From Christiangramia sabulilitoris (GTDB taxonomy: Bacteria; Bacteroidota; Bacteroidia; Flavobacteriales; Flavobacteriaceae), in the NCBI RefSeq assembly GCF_007050985.1, contig NZ_VHSF01000001.1, positions 1,364,001 through 1,428,000 of the forward strand: 64,000 bases of DNA, read 5' to 3'. Every line of letters begins with the position of its first letter. Position 1 is the first letter of the stretch. The position numbers and the translations under genes were made by a program. The notes under the pieces were generated by a model. That model searched no databases. It was not told the DNA's origin and saw nothing but the letters and a program-made list of their open reading frames with translations. Below, piece after piece: positions 27,375 through 34,378 of this stretch.

Positions 27375-28106
27375 TTAGAAAGAATGGTGCAGGCTTAATT
27401 GCAGCTGTCCTTTATCTAAAGCGTTCGTGCTTTGAATCATATAACCACCCTGGATCTTTAAATTGTCTCTTAGGGCATATCCCAGGGCAGTATAGAACCT
27501 GTTCCGGTCAAAGATCTCTACTCTTCTTCCTCCACCAATATCACGCTGGCCATTAATGAAAAGCTCATTATACAAAGCAAGATAAATGGCATTACGGTTG
27601 AGGTCGGGCTGATTGAAGGGGATATTTATAAAAAGGTTATAGCGATAGCGCGTCCTGAAATCCTGGTCTTCCACCCAGCGTTGTTCATACCGAAATCTGT
27701 GCTTTAAATAGATGCGCTCACTTATTTTCTGAGGGATCAAAGCCTCCTGATATATCCGGCTTTCGGTAGTGGTAGAGTTACTTTCCCCAAAGGCACCGGT
27801 GGTAATATGCCCATATCCCAGGGTTAATTTAACCTGGGAAACAGGAGAGTAGGTTATCCCGCCTCTAATTAATAATTGTTCCAGATCTCCAATGATATCC
27901 CAGTTCCTGTATTGAATATCACCCTGTAATCCGAATTTGGAATCCTTGAAAGAAGTGTCCCAGAAATACATGTACCAGGCTCCTGTTTGTTCATCATTTA
28001 CCTGGGAATAAGCGTTTAAATTAGGTAATAAGCATAGAATACTTACAAATAGTAGTTTTTTCAAAGCAGATTTTTGGGGTAAAGATAATTTTCTGGAAGC
28101 CGTCAA
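27375..28106 (-). CDS. DUF2490 outer-membrane barrel-like protein
   Basis: The 243-residue protein has a signal peptide (about 1-33, ending NAYSQ). Aromatic amphipathic strands run throughout: GAWYMYFWDTSFKDSKFGLQGDIQYRNW, QLLIRGGITYSPVSQVKLTLGYG, RIYLKHRFRYEQRWVE, and a terminal LQLSLHHSF with the final Phe typical of outer-membrane barrels. This is the DUF2490 pattern. A structural or uptake role in the outer membrane is inferred and no ligand is known. It overlaps the upstream small lipoprotein gene by four bases (ATGA), so the two are translated together. Confidence 0.87.
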   Translation of the reverse strand: MTASRKLSLPQKSALKKLLFVSILCLLPNLNAYSQVNDEQTGAWYMYFWDTSFKDSKFGLQGDIQYRNWDIIGDLEQLLIRGGITYSPVSQVKLTLGYGHITTGAFGESNSTTTESRIYQEALIPQKISERIYLKHRFRYEQRWVEDQDFRTRYRYNLFINIPFNQPDLNRNAIYLALYNELFINGQRDIGGGRRVEIFDRNRFYTALGYALRDNLKIQGGYMIQSTNALDKGQLQLSLHHSF

Positions 28107-28414
28107 TCAAGTTTTACCAGTTCAACTTTTTTCACCTCGAGATATTCCGGGCCACCATCTACCGGGTAACCTGCGATCTTCTCTGCCCAAAGTTTTACTT
28201 CCTGATCTTCAAAATTGGTCAGATCTGCCTCGGCACTTCTAAGCGCATAAAAATCATCACCGCTTTCCAGGATGTGTGTACCGTATTGGTAACTGGTGAT
28301 CCCTGCCGCTTTTATGGTTCCGGTGTATTGAATATTATTACCCATGTATTCTGTTTTGCACCCCAGACCAAGGCCTGTGGTTAGGATGATCACTATCACA
28401 ACTATCTTTCTCAT
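28103..28414 (-). CDS. Small lipoprotein, operon partner of the DUF2490 protein
   Basis: The 103-residue lipoprotein has a signal ending GLGLGC (Cys19). The remainder is a small beta-rich domain: IQYTGTIKAAGITSYQYGTHIL, DDFYALRSAEADLTNF, EVKLWAEKIAGYPVDGGPEYLEV. The strand pattern resembles an OB-like small fold, but no family name is claimed. It overlaps the DUF2490 gene by four bases (ATGA), which supports joint expression and perhaps joint action at the outer membrane. Confidence 0.78.
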   Translation of the reverse strand: MRKIVVIVIILTTGLGLGCKTEYMGNNIQYTGTIKAAGITSYQYGTHILESGDDFYALRSAEADLTNFEDQEVKLWAEKIAGYPVDGGPEYLEVKKVELVKLD

Positions 28415-28504
28415 ATTTTGATCTTTAAATTTCCAATTTACGATTTAAACAAATTTGGGAAATGATTTCAGCAATTCGCCCTTTAAATTTTGAAATAAAG
28501 CATT

Positions 28505-28512
28505 TATTTTTG
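28505..28512 (+). promoter_or_regulatory. -7 box (TATTTTTG) upstream of the tRNA array
   Basis: TATTTTTG fits TAnnTTTG on the plus strand, about 115 bp before the first tRNA-like unit at 28628. It is the only exact match I see in the 28415-28627 interval. Confidence 0.35.
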
Positions 28513-28627
28513 TGCAGCCTTTTTTAGTATTGTTCATTACAAAAGATAGTTCTGAAAGATCGAGACCTTTTATTTTTAGAAAGTGTAAATTATAGACTAA
28601 TAAAGATCAGAACGAATTAGATTTTTA

Positions 28628-28726
28628 GGCCTCATAGTTCAATGGATAGAATAGTCCCGAAGCATCGGAATCCTAAACTTAAGAATTTTGAGCATTGTTG
28701 AAAATAGTAAAGAAAAGTAGTTAACC
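28628..28726 (+). repeat. Tandem unit 1: truncated tRNA-Arg copy
   Basis: The unit is 99 bp. It begins with 27 bases identical to the 5' part of the real tRNA at 28826 (acceptor strand, D-arm, start of anticodon stem). The expected AAGTTT is replaced by TCCCGAAGCATCGGAAT, a small hairpin. CCTAAACTT of the anticodon arm follows, then unrelated AT-rich sequence with no T-arm. It cannot fold as a tRNA. Confidence 0.85.
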
Positions 28727-28825
28727 GGCCCCATAGTTCAATGGATAGAATAGTCCCGAAGCATCGGGATCCTAAACTTAAGAATTTTGAGCATTGTTGA
28801 AAATAGTAAAGAGTAGCAGTTAATT
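28727..28825 (+). repeat. Tandem unit 2: truncated tRNA-Arg copy
   Basis: A second 99-bp unit follows directly and is nearly identical to unit 1. It has a C for T at the fifth tRNA base and a perfect TCCCGA-AGCA-TCGGGA hairpin. It carries the same 14-mer TTAAGAATTTTGAG found in the palindrome at 7660. The next 99-bp step begins the intact tRNA. Confidence 0.85.
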
Positions 28826-28897
28826 GGCCTCATAGTTCAATGGATAGAATAGAAGTTTCCTAAACTTTAGATCCAGGTTCGATTCCTGGTGAGGCTA
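28826..28897 (+). tRNA. tRNA-Arg (anticodon CCU)
   Basis: The 72-nt cloverleaf has acceptor GGCCTCA/TGAGGCT (first pair G-U), D-stem GTTC/GAAT and anticodon stem GAAGT/ACTTT. The loop is TTCCTAA (anticodon CCT), the T-arm is CCAGG-TTCGATT-CCTGG, and the discriminator is A. CCA is not encoded, as usual in this phylum. It reads AGG codons. Two truncated copies precede it at exact 99-bp spacing and a strong terminator follows 6 bp later. Confidence 0.92.
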
Positions 28898-28902
28898 CAA
28901 AT

Positions 28903-28940
28903 CAAAACCTGTGAGCAAGTTTCACAGGTTTTGTTTTTTT
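28903..28940 (+). terminator. Terminator of the tRNA-Arg transcript
   Basis: CAAAACCTGTGA (28903-28914) and TCACAGGTTTTG (28922-28933) form a 12-bp perfect stem with a 7-nt loop, followed by seven T. It touches the 3' end of the convergent PAP2 gene. Confidence 0.9.
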
Positions 28941-29667
28941 AGGCGACAGGATCCCTTCTGAAAATTTCTATCAGGTTCAGCACCAGAATACAGAAAACCA
29001 CCCAAATCAAACCGGCGATATACCCTCCAACGATGTCTGAAGGGAAATGTACCCCCAGGTAGATCCTGCTAATTCCTATACTTAGGATAATGAAAGCTAT
29101 TAGAGCAATAAGACCCATCTTCAAAAATTTGTTGATCCTGAATTTAGTACACAGATAGATAAGGAAGCCATAAAAAGCCATGGCACTCATGGCGTGACCA
29201 CTGGGATAGCTCAGGGTTTCAACCGAAACCATATGCTCTATGCCCGGGCGGGCACGGTTGATAAAACGCTTCAGCATGACGTTGGATGCCGTGGCCAGGA
29301 TAAGGACCAGGCTGGTCTGGATCACATATTTCCATTTTTTCAGGATCAGTTTTGAGATCAGCAGGTAAATTCCAACTACGATAAGATAGCCATAAAGGTC
29401 TCCGGCTTTGGTCATGAATATAAAGTACTCGGTCAAAGCTGGAGTCCTGAATGAAATAATAAATTGCGTCACTTCATCGTCCAGTCGCGCCAGGGTATCA
29501 GTTTTCAGGGTATCGGTTAGTTCAACAAAAAGGTTTATGCTTCCTACAACCACGATCAGCGATACAATCACGATAATCACATAAGGTAGCTTTTGGTTGT
29601 AAGCCTGGAATTTCTGCACCAGAAAATCCCTGATTCCTGAGATAAATTGAATTAAAGTTTCTCGCAT
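28939..29667 (-). CDS. PAP2 family membrane phosphatase
   Basis: The 242-residue inner-membrane protein has five to six hydrophobic helices and the three phosphatase motifs of the PAP2 superfamily: KRFINRARPG (about 131-140), SYPSGHAMSA (about 150-159, catalytic His) and SRIYLGVHFPSDIVGG (about 200-215, catalytic His). The active site would face the periplasm. Substrates of the family include undecaprenyl pyrophosphate and phosphatidic acid; which applies here cannot be told. Start ATG at 29667 (MRETLIQFISGIRDF). It is a monocistronic gene with gene-poor DNA upstream. Confidence 0.9.
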   Translation of the reverse strand: MRETLIQFISGIRDFLVQKFQAYNQKLPYVIIVIVSLIVVVGSINLFVELTDTLKTDTLARLDDEVTQFIISFRTPALTEYFIFMTKAGDLYGYLIVVGIYLLISKLILKKWKYVIQTSLVLILATASNVMLKRFINRARPGIEHMVSVETLSYPSGHAMSAMAFYGFLIYLCTKFRINKFLKMGLIALIAFIILSIGISRIYLGVHFPSDIVGGYIAGLIWVVFCILVLNLIEIFRRDPVA

Positions 29668-30185
29668 AGAATTAATATTTATGGGTATAAACAGGTGGAT
29701 AATTTTCGATCATCCTGTGCACGGTCATTTTCATTTGAGTTTTAAGAATTTTTCCTAGTAATCTTTTAGATGTAAAAATATAAAAAGACTAAATGTTTAG
29801 ATTTTTAGTTTAAAAAAGACTGAAAGAGAAATTACTTTTTTTATTTAATGAACAGAATGCCTAAAGGTGATTGTTTTCTCTAATTGATTTTCTGCAGGCT
29901 TGATATCTTCTAAATCTGAGTTAAAGAAACTGGTTAGCGTGCTTCTTTTATACTGTAAAATAAAGGGTTTCCCGATAAAATAAGATTGAGCATTTATAAG
30001 CGCTGATGTAAATAATAAATATGGTACTGTGCCATAATCAAAAATAGAATAGGTTAAAATCTATGCTGGTTGTTAATATCCTGTTTATAAACTATTTGGA
30101 ACTCCTAAAAAACCAACTCATTCTCTTTTTAACTTGCAGGTAGCCAGAACTGCCCTACTTATAATAGCTGAATTTCAGTCATTTG
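29668..30185. other. AT-rich gene-poor interval
   Basis: No complete gene is seen in these 518 bp. It contains a 71-codon open frame without a start codon on the minus strand (29845-30060, listed separately). One copy of TTTTTAACTTGC is at 30126-30137 and recurs at 30583. No tRNA, terminator or exact promoter box was recognised. Confidence 0.5.
29845..30060 (-). pseudogene. Possible gene remnant without a start codon
   Basis: The minus strand is open for 71 codons, bounded by an upstream TAG (30061-30063) and ending in TAA (29845-29847). It has no ATG, GTG or TTG in frame. The predicted peptide looks protein-like, with SYFIGKPFILQYKRST, then DLEDIKPAENQLEKTITF, and a terminal RHSVH. I do not recognise a family. 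It may be the surviving 3' end of a decayed gene, or chance openness in AT-rich DNA. Confidence 0.25.
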
Positions 30186-30422
30186 ATGATTGTTTTACTA
30201 ATAAATCAGACTATGAGACTTTTTTTGCCCCAAATCGATTTAAGTGACCATTTGGAAACTGATTTCAATATTTTCGGTTTTCTATTCAAACTGATTTTAA
30301 TTGGTGCTATTGCTTTGCTGGTCTTTTTTCTAACAGACAGAAGCTACCACGCAAAAGCATTTAATGATCAGGGTAATGCTACCCCGGAAGTATTAATGGC
30401 AGGACCGCCAGTGCCTTATTAA
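30186..30422 (+). CDS. Small single-pass membrane protein, unknown
   Basis: The frame encodes 78 residues from ATG 30186, or 69 from ATG 30213 (MRLFLPQIDLSDHL), which looks equally good. A single strong transmembrane helix lies near the middle (IFGFLFKLILIGAIALLVFFL), and a polar tail ends in AGPPVPY. Support that it is real: a good intrinsic terminator begins 23 bp after the stop, with no other gene to serve. No family is recognised. It sits isolated in gene-poor DNA before the TetR operon. Confidence 0.5.
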   Translation: MIVLLINQTMRLFLPQIDLSDHLETDFNIFGFLFKLILIGAIALLVFFLTDRSYHAKAFNDQGNATPEVLMAGPPVPY

Positions 30423-30444
30423 GATCTGTTGACATTCAAATTTT

Positions 30445-30476
30445 AAAAAGGAAAAACATTTGTTTTTCCTTTTTTA
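30445..30476 (+). terminator. Terminator after the small membrane ORF
   Basis: AAAAAGGAAAAA (30445-30456) pairs with TTTTTCCTTTTT (30463-30474) around a 6-nt loop, with the T-run continuing. The stem is AT-rich but perfect, and lies 23 bp after the stop at 30422. Confidence 0.7.
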
Positions 30477-30616
30477 CTTTCCTCACTATTGACCAAAACT
30501 GTTTAAGCATACGTAATTGTTGTTCTACAAGTTAAAAAATCGTAAGTTCCCGGTATTCTGGGTTCTGCAGGCTATTCCGTCCTTTTTAACTTGCTGAAAT
30601 ACACTGTACAGAAGTT

Positions 30617-30641
30617 AAAATAATAGTAATACTATTATGTT
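30617..30641. promoter_or_regulatory. Palindromic operator upstream of the tetR gene
   Basis: ATAATAGTA-A-TACTATTAT (30620-30638) is a perfect 9-bp-arm palindrome with a one-base centre. After one mismatch it extends by two more pairs on each side (AA/TT). It lies 16 bp before the -7 box at 30657 and 42 bp before the tetR ATG, where a TetR dimer would block RNA polymerase. Self-repression is inferred. Confidence 0.72.
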
Positions 30642-30656
30642 TAAAAGAAAAGATGT

Positions 30657-30664
30657 TATTTTTG
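30657..30664 (+). promoter_or_regulatory. -7 box (TATTTTTG) of the TetR-efflux operon
   Basis: TATTTTTG matches TAnnTTTG and ends 18 bp before the ATG at 30683. It overlaps the in-frame ATG at 30653, which therefore cannot be the translation start from this promoter. Confidence 0.55.
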
Positions 30665-30682
30665 AAAGCAATAATTTTAGGT

Positions 30683-31369
30683 ATGAAACATCTTTTACAG
30701 AATATAAGGATTGGTGTAAATGAAAAGATCTTTTTGAAAGATCCGGAAACTACCGCCCTGGGTAAACGTATCGTGGAAAACAGTATTTTGTTAATCGATG
30801 AGATAGGTTTTGAAAGCTTTACTTTTAAAAAGCTGGGGGCCAGCATTAATTCCAATGAAAGTTCGATATACCGGTATTTTGAGAATAAGCATAAGCTACT
30901 GGTTTACCTGACCTCATGGTACTGGGGCTGGAAAGAATACCAATTGGTTTTCGCCACTAACAGTATTTCCAAACCAGAAGAAAAATTGCTGAAGGCGGTT
31001 GAGATTGTAACGCAAACTGTGGAAAAAGATGAAAGTTTCAGTCATATAAACGAAATCATGCTGAACAGGATCATCATTAATGAAGCTTCCAAATCTTACC
31101 TTACCAAAGAAGTAGATGTGGAAAATAAGGATGGCTATTTCGCTGTTTATAAAAGATTGGTGAACAGAATAAAAGATATGATCACGGAATCGGCTCAAGA
31201 TTATCCTTTTGCCTTTAGCCTGGCCAGCATGATCGTAGATGGAGCGCTGCACCAGCATTTTCTGAAAGATCATTTCAAATCTATAACAGATTGCAATAAT
31301 AAAGTAAGTGTTCAGGACTATTTCAGTGACCTGGTGGTTAGAACTTTAAATTTTAAAATTGATGAGTAA
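30683..31369 (+). CDS. TetR family transcriptional regulator of the efflux operon
   Basis: The 228-residue protein starts MKHLLQNIRIGVNEKIFL. The N-terminal helix-turn-helix (about 25-70) reads IDEIGFESFTFKKLGASINSN and then ESSIYRYFENKHKLLVYLT, the normal TetR recognition helix and its YRYF end. The C-terminal part is the helical ligand-binding and dimer domain. The start at 30683 is preferred to the ATG at 30653, which lies upstream of the expected transcript start. The next gene begins 8 bases before its stop, so regulator and transporter form one operon. It probably binds the palindrome at 30617-30641 and represses itself and the pump; the inducer is unknown. Confidence 0.9.
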   Translation: MKHLLQNIRIGVNEKIFLKDPETTALGKRIVENSILLIDEIGFESFTFKKLGASINSNESSIYRYFENKHKLLVYLTSWYWGWKEYQLVFATNSISKPEEKLLKAVEIVTQTVEKDESFSHINEIMLNRIIINEASKSYLTKEVDVENKDGYFAVYKRLVNRIKDMITESAQDYPFAFSLASMIVDGALHQHFLKDHFKSITDCNNKVSVQDYFSDLVVRTLNFKIDE

Positions 31370-33029
31370 TCCTAAACTTTCTGTCTGGCAACGCTTTATT
31401 GGTCTTATAAAACTCGAAAAAAAGGATTTTCTGCAAATCCTTTATTACGCCATCTTCGCTGGATTGGTAAACCTGTCTGTTCCTCTTGGAATTCAGGCGA
31501 TCGTAAACCTTATCCAGGGTGCCCGAATAACTACCTCGTGGATCGTACTGGTAACTGTAGTTACCCTGGGGGTAGCTTTCGTAGGGGTGCTTCAACTCAT
31601 GCAGATAAGAATTCTGGAGAATGTTCAGCAAAAGATCTTTACCAGGGCCTCCTTTGAATTTGCGTATAGGTTTCCCAAGATAAAAATGTCGCAGTTAAAA
31701 GACTTTTATCCACCGGAACTGGCAAATAGATTTTTTGATGTACTCACCATTCAAAAAGGTATCTCCAAATTGGTACTGGATTTCCCGGCAGCAGTACTGC
31801 AGATCATATTTGGATTAATTCTTCTTTCGCTTTATCACCCTTTCTTTATACTATATGGATTGCTTTTGGTATTACTAATCTTCCTTGTTTTTAAATTTAC
31901 GGCACGTACAGGATTGAATACCAGTATGGACGAATCTAAAATGAAATATCGTATAGCCCACTGGATCCAGGAAGTAGCGAGAACCCTGGTGAGTTTCAAA
32001 ACCTCGGGCAGGACTAATCATGCTATTACTAAAAATGACAAGCTGGTGACCAAATATCTGGATGCACGTGAAAGTCACTTTCAGATCTTACGCCTACAAT
32101 TTATCCAAATGATCGTTTTTAAAGTGCTGGTAACTGCGGGTCTTTTGATCATTGGTGGACTGCTTGTGCTGAACCAGCAAATGAATATTGGACAATTTGT
32201 GGCCGCAGAGATCATCATTCTTCTTATCATTAGTTCAGTAGAAAAGATGATCATTGGCCTGGAAAATCTTTATGATCTTTTGACCTCCCTGGAGAAACTC
32301 GGGGAAGTAGTAGACAAAGAACTGGAAACACAGGGTGGAGATAAAACATTTGCTGATAGTACAGAATTCAATGTGGAGCTTAAGAATGTTAGTTTTACCG
32401 GATTTAGCAAAAAAGTAGTCCTTAAGGATATAAACCTTACTATCCATCCGGGTGACAAGATCCTTCTCGAGGGACCTAATGGTTCCGGGAAATCTACCCT
32501 TTTGAAGATAATTGCCGGGCTAATTGAACCAACCTCAGGTAAAGTATATGTGAATGGAATTTCTTTGCAGAACATCGATCTCAATTTTTACCATTCTTTA
32601 CTTGGACAGTCATTAACTGAAGAATCTCCGTTCGAAGGAACCCTGATTGAAAATATCACCTTCGGGGATAAATCTATTGGACAGAAAGAAATTTACGCAG
32701 CTCTGGAGAAAACCGGCTTAACCGAGTTCGTAAGGCAACAGCCCGATGGCCTGGAAACGATGATCTTCCCCGAGGGCATGCAACTCCCTTACACTATCGC
32801 GAAAAAGATCGTACTGGCACGGAGTCTGGTTAGAAAGCCCGGACTTTTAATCCTCAATGAACCGTTAGACCAAATAGACAGAAAAGAACAAAGCAGGATC
32901 GTTGATAATCTTTTTGCTGAAGACAACCCCTGGTCTATTATTGTGACCAGCCAGGACGAAATTTGGAGAGAGAAGTGCAACCGGCATATCGTCATTGTGA
33001 ATGGCGAAATTCAAAATAAATCCCGATAA
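31362..33029 (+). CDS. ABC transporter, fused membrane and ATP-binding domains
   Basis: The 555-residue half-transporter has six transmembrane helices (about 20-300) followed by an ATP-binding domain (about 330-550). Walker A is GPNGSGKST. The signature position reads LPYTIAKKIVLARSLVRKP instead of LSGGQxQR, and the Walker B end is LLILNEPLDQID, with Asn where the magnesium Asp normally sits. The Glu after it is kept. It may therefore work slowly or use a different coupling. With HlyD and TolC genes behind it, it would form a type-I-like trans-envelope exporter. ATG 31362 overlaps tetR by eight bases. Confidence 0.9.
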   Translation: MSNPKLSVWQRFIGLIKLEKKDFLQILYYAIFAGLVNLSVPLGIQAIVNLIQGARITTSWIVLVTVVTLGVAFVGVLQLMQIRILENVQQKIFTRASFEFAYRFPKIKMSQLKDFYPPELANRFFDVLTIQKGISKLVLDFPAAVLQIIFGLILLSLYHPFFILYGLLLVLLIFLVFKFTARTGLNTSMDESKMKYRIAHWIQEVARTLVSFKTSGRTNHAITKNDKLVTKYLDARESHFQILRLQFIQMIVFKVLVTAGLLIIGGLLVLNQQMNIGQFVAAEIIILLIISSVEKMIIGLENLYDLLTSLEKLGEVVDKELETQGGDKTFADSTEFNVELKNVSFTGFSKKVVLKDINLTIHPGDKILLEGPNGSGKSTLLKIIAGLIEPTSGKVYVNGISLQNIDLNFYHSLLGQSLTEESPFEGTLIENITFGDKSIGQKEIYAALEKTGLTEFVRQQPDGLETMIFPEGMQLPYTIAKKIVLARSLVRKPGLLILNEPLDQIDRKEQSRIVDNLFAEDNPWSIIVTSQDEIWREKCNRHIVIVNGEIQNKSR

Positions 33030-33031
33030 TC

Positions 33032-34378
33032 ATGCTGAATATTACTAAAAATACACTGCACGAAAAGGTAGACCTTACCAGGTATGAGGCCGGGAAAAAG
33101 GTTTTTCATACCAGGCATTACAAGTATTTCAATCTGTTTCTCAAGATTTTTGCCATAGGTGGGATAATAATTCTTTTTTTACCCTGGACTCAGACCATTT
33201 CCGGGAAAGGTTCAGTAACTACCTTAACGCCGGAGCAAAGACCTCAAACCATTCAATCTGCAATTCCCGGAAGGATCAATAAGTGGTTTGTAAGGGAAGG
33301 AGATTATGTGGAAAAAGGAGATACGATTTTGCATATTACCGAGATCAAAGATGAATATTTTGATCCTGATCTTGTGGAAAGAACGGGTGAGCAGGTACAG
33401 GCGAAGACAAACTCACTTACTTCGTACGACGAAAAAATTTCAGCTCTGGAAAATCAGCTGGCTTCACTTCAAAGAGAAAAGAACCTGAAACTGGAACAGG
33501 CAAAAAATAAGCTTAAACAGGCCGGTCTTAAAATGAAGAGTGACAGTATAGACCTTGAAGCGGCAAAGACCAATTTGAATATAGCTGAAACCCAGTTCAA
33601 CCGGACGCAATTATTACAACAGGAAGGTTTAAAAGCGATGACAGATGTGGAAGAGAAGAAGCTGAAATTGCAGGAAAATCAGGCTAAACTTATTTCCCAG
33701 GAGAATAAATTGCTGGCGAGCAGGAATGATATCATTAATGCGAGGATAGAACTTAACCGTATTGAAGCAGAATACAGTGATAAGATATCAAAGATAAGTA
33801 GCGATAGGTCCAGTGCCCAATCTGGTAAGTTTGATGCAGAGGCTGAAGTAAGTAAATTGAAAAATGCCTATGTGAATTATGGAATGCGAAAAGACTTATA
33901 TTATGTACGTGCTCCCCAGAACGGATACATCAACACAGCTATTCGTGGAGGGATAGGAGAGACCTTCAAAGAGGGAGAAAAACTTGTAAGTATCATGCCG
34001 GCAAATTATGACCTGGCGGTAGAAACTTTCGTTGAGCCCCTGGATCTTCCTTTATTGCATAAGGGAGAAAAAGTACGGGTAAGGTTTGATGGATGGCCCG
34101 CCATAGTTTTTAGCGGATGGCCAAATGTTAGTTATGGAACCTACGGGGCTGAGGTGGTCGCAATAGAAAATTTTATAAGTCCAAACGGGAAATACCGTGT
34201 CCTCCTGGCTCCAGACCCTGAAGATCACGAATGGCCTGATGCTTTAAGAGTTGGCTCGGGTGCGAATACCCTGGCACTTCTGGACGATGTACCTATCTGG
34301 TATGAGATATGGCGACACTTAAACGGATTCCCTCCAAATTATTACACGCCGGAAGATCAAAAAACTGCAGCTAAATGA
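33032..34378 (+). CDS. HlyD-family membrane fusion protein
   Basis: The 448-residue adaptor has one N-terminal transmembrane helix (FLKIFAIGGIIILFLPW, about 36-52), the first half of a biotinyl-lipoyl-like motif (IPGRINKWFVREGDYVEKGDTIL, about 75-97), and a long coiled-coil hairpin (about 125-285). The second lipoyl half (RAPQNGYINTAIRGGIGE) and a beta-barrel region with PANYDLAVETFVEPLDLPLL follow. This is the order of HlyD/AcrA-type adaptors linking an inner-membrane pump to an outer-membrane channel. It starts two bases after the ABC gene stop and overlaps the TolC gene by four bases. Confidence 0.93.
   Translation: MLNITKNTLHEKVDLTRYEAGKKVFHTRHYKYFNLFLKIFAIGGIIILFLPWTQTISGKGSVTTLTPEQRPQTIQSAIPGRINKWFVREGDYVEKGDTILHITEIKDEYFDPDLVERTGEQVQAKTNSLTSYDEKISALENQLASLQREKNLKLEQAKNKLKQAGLKMKSDSIDLEAAKTNLNIAETQFNRTQLLQQEGLKAMTDVEEKKLKLQENQAKLISQENKLLASRNDIINARIELNRIEAEYSDKISKISSDRSSAQSGKFDAEAEVSKLKNAYVNYGMRKDLYYVRAPQNGYINTAIRGGIGETFKEGEKLVSIMPANYDLAVETFVEPLDLPLLHKGEKVRVRFDGWPAIVFSGWPNVSYGTYGAEVVAIENFISPNGKYRVLLAPDPEDHEWPDALRVGSGANTLALLDDVPIWYEIWRHLNGFPPNYYTPEDQKTAAK

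Noticed and set aside
28628-28825. CRISPR-like regular spacing of repeats
   Set aside because: The 99-bp units are directly adjacent copies of tRNA sequence with no unique spacers between short repeats, and no cas genes are present.
29668-30682. Insertion sequence or integrated element in the gene-poor stretch
   Set aside because: No transposase or integrase frame and no clear terminal inverted repeats with target duplication were found; only short repeats of 11-12 bp are seen.
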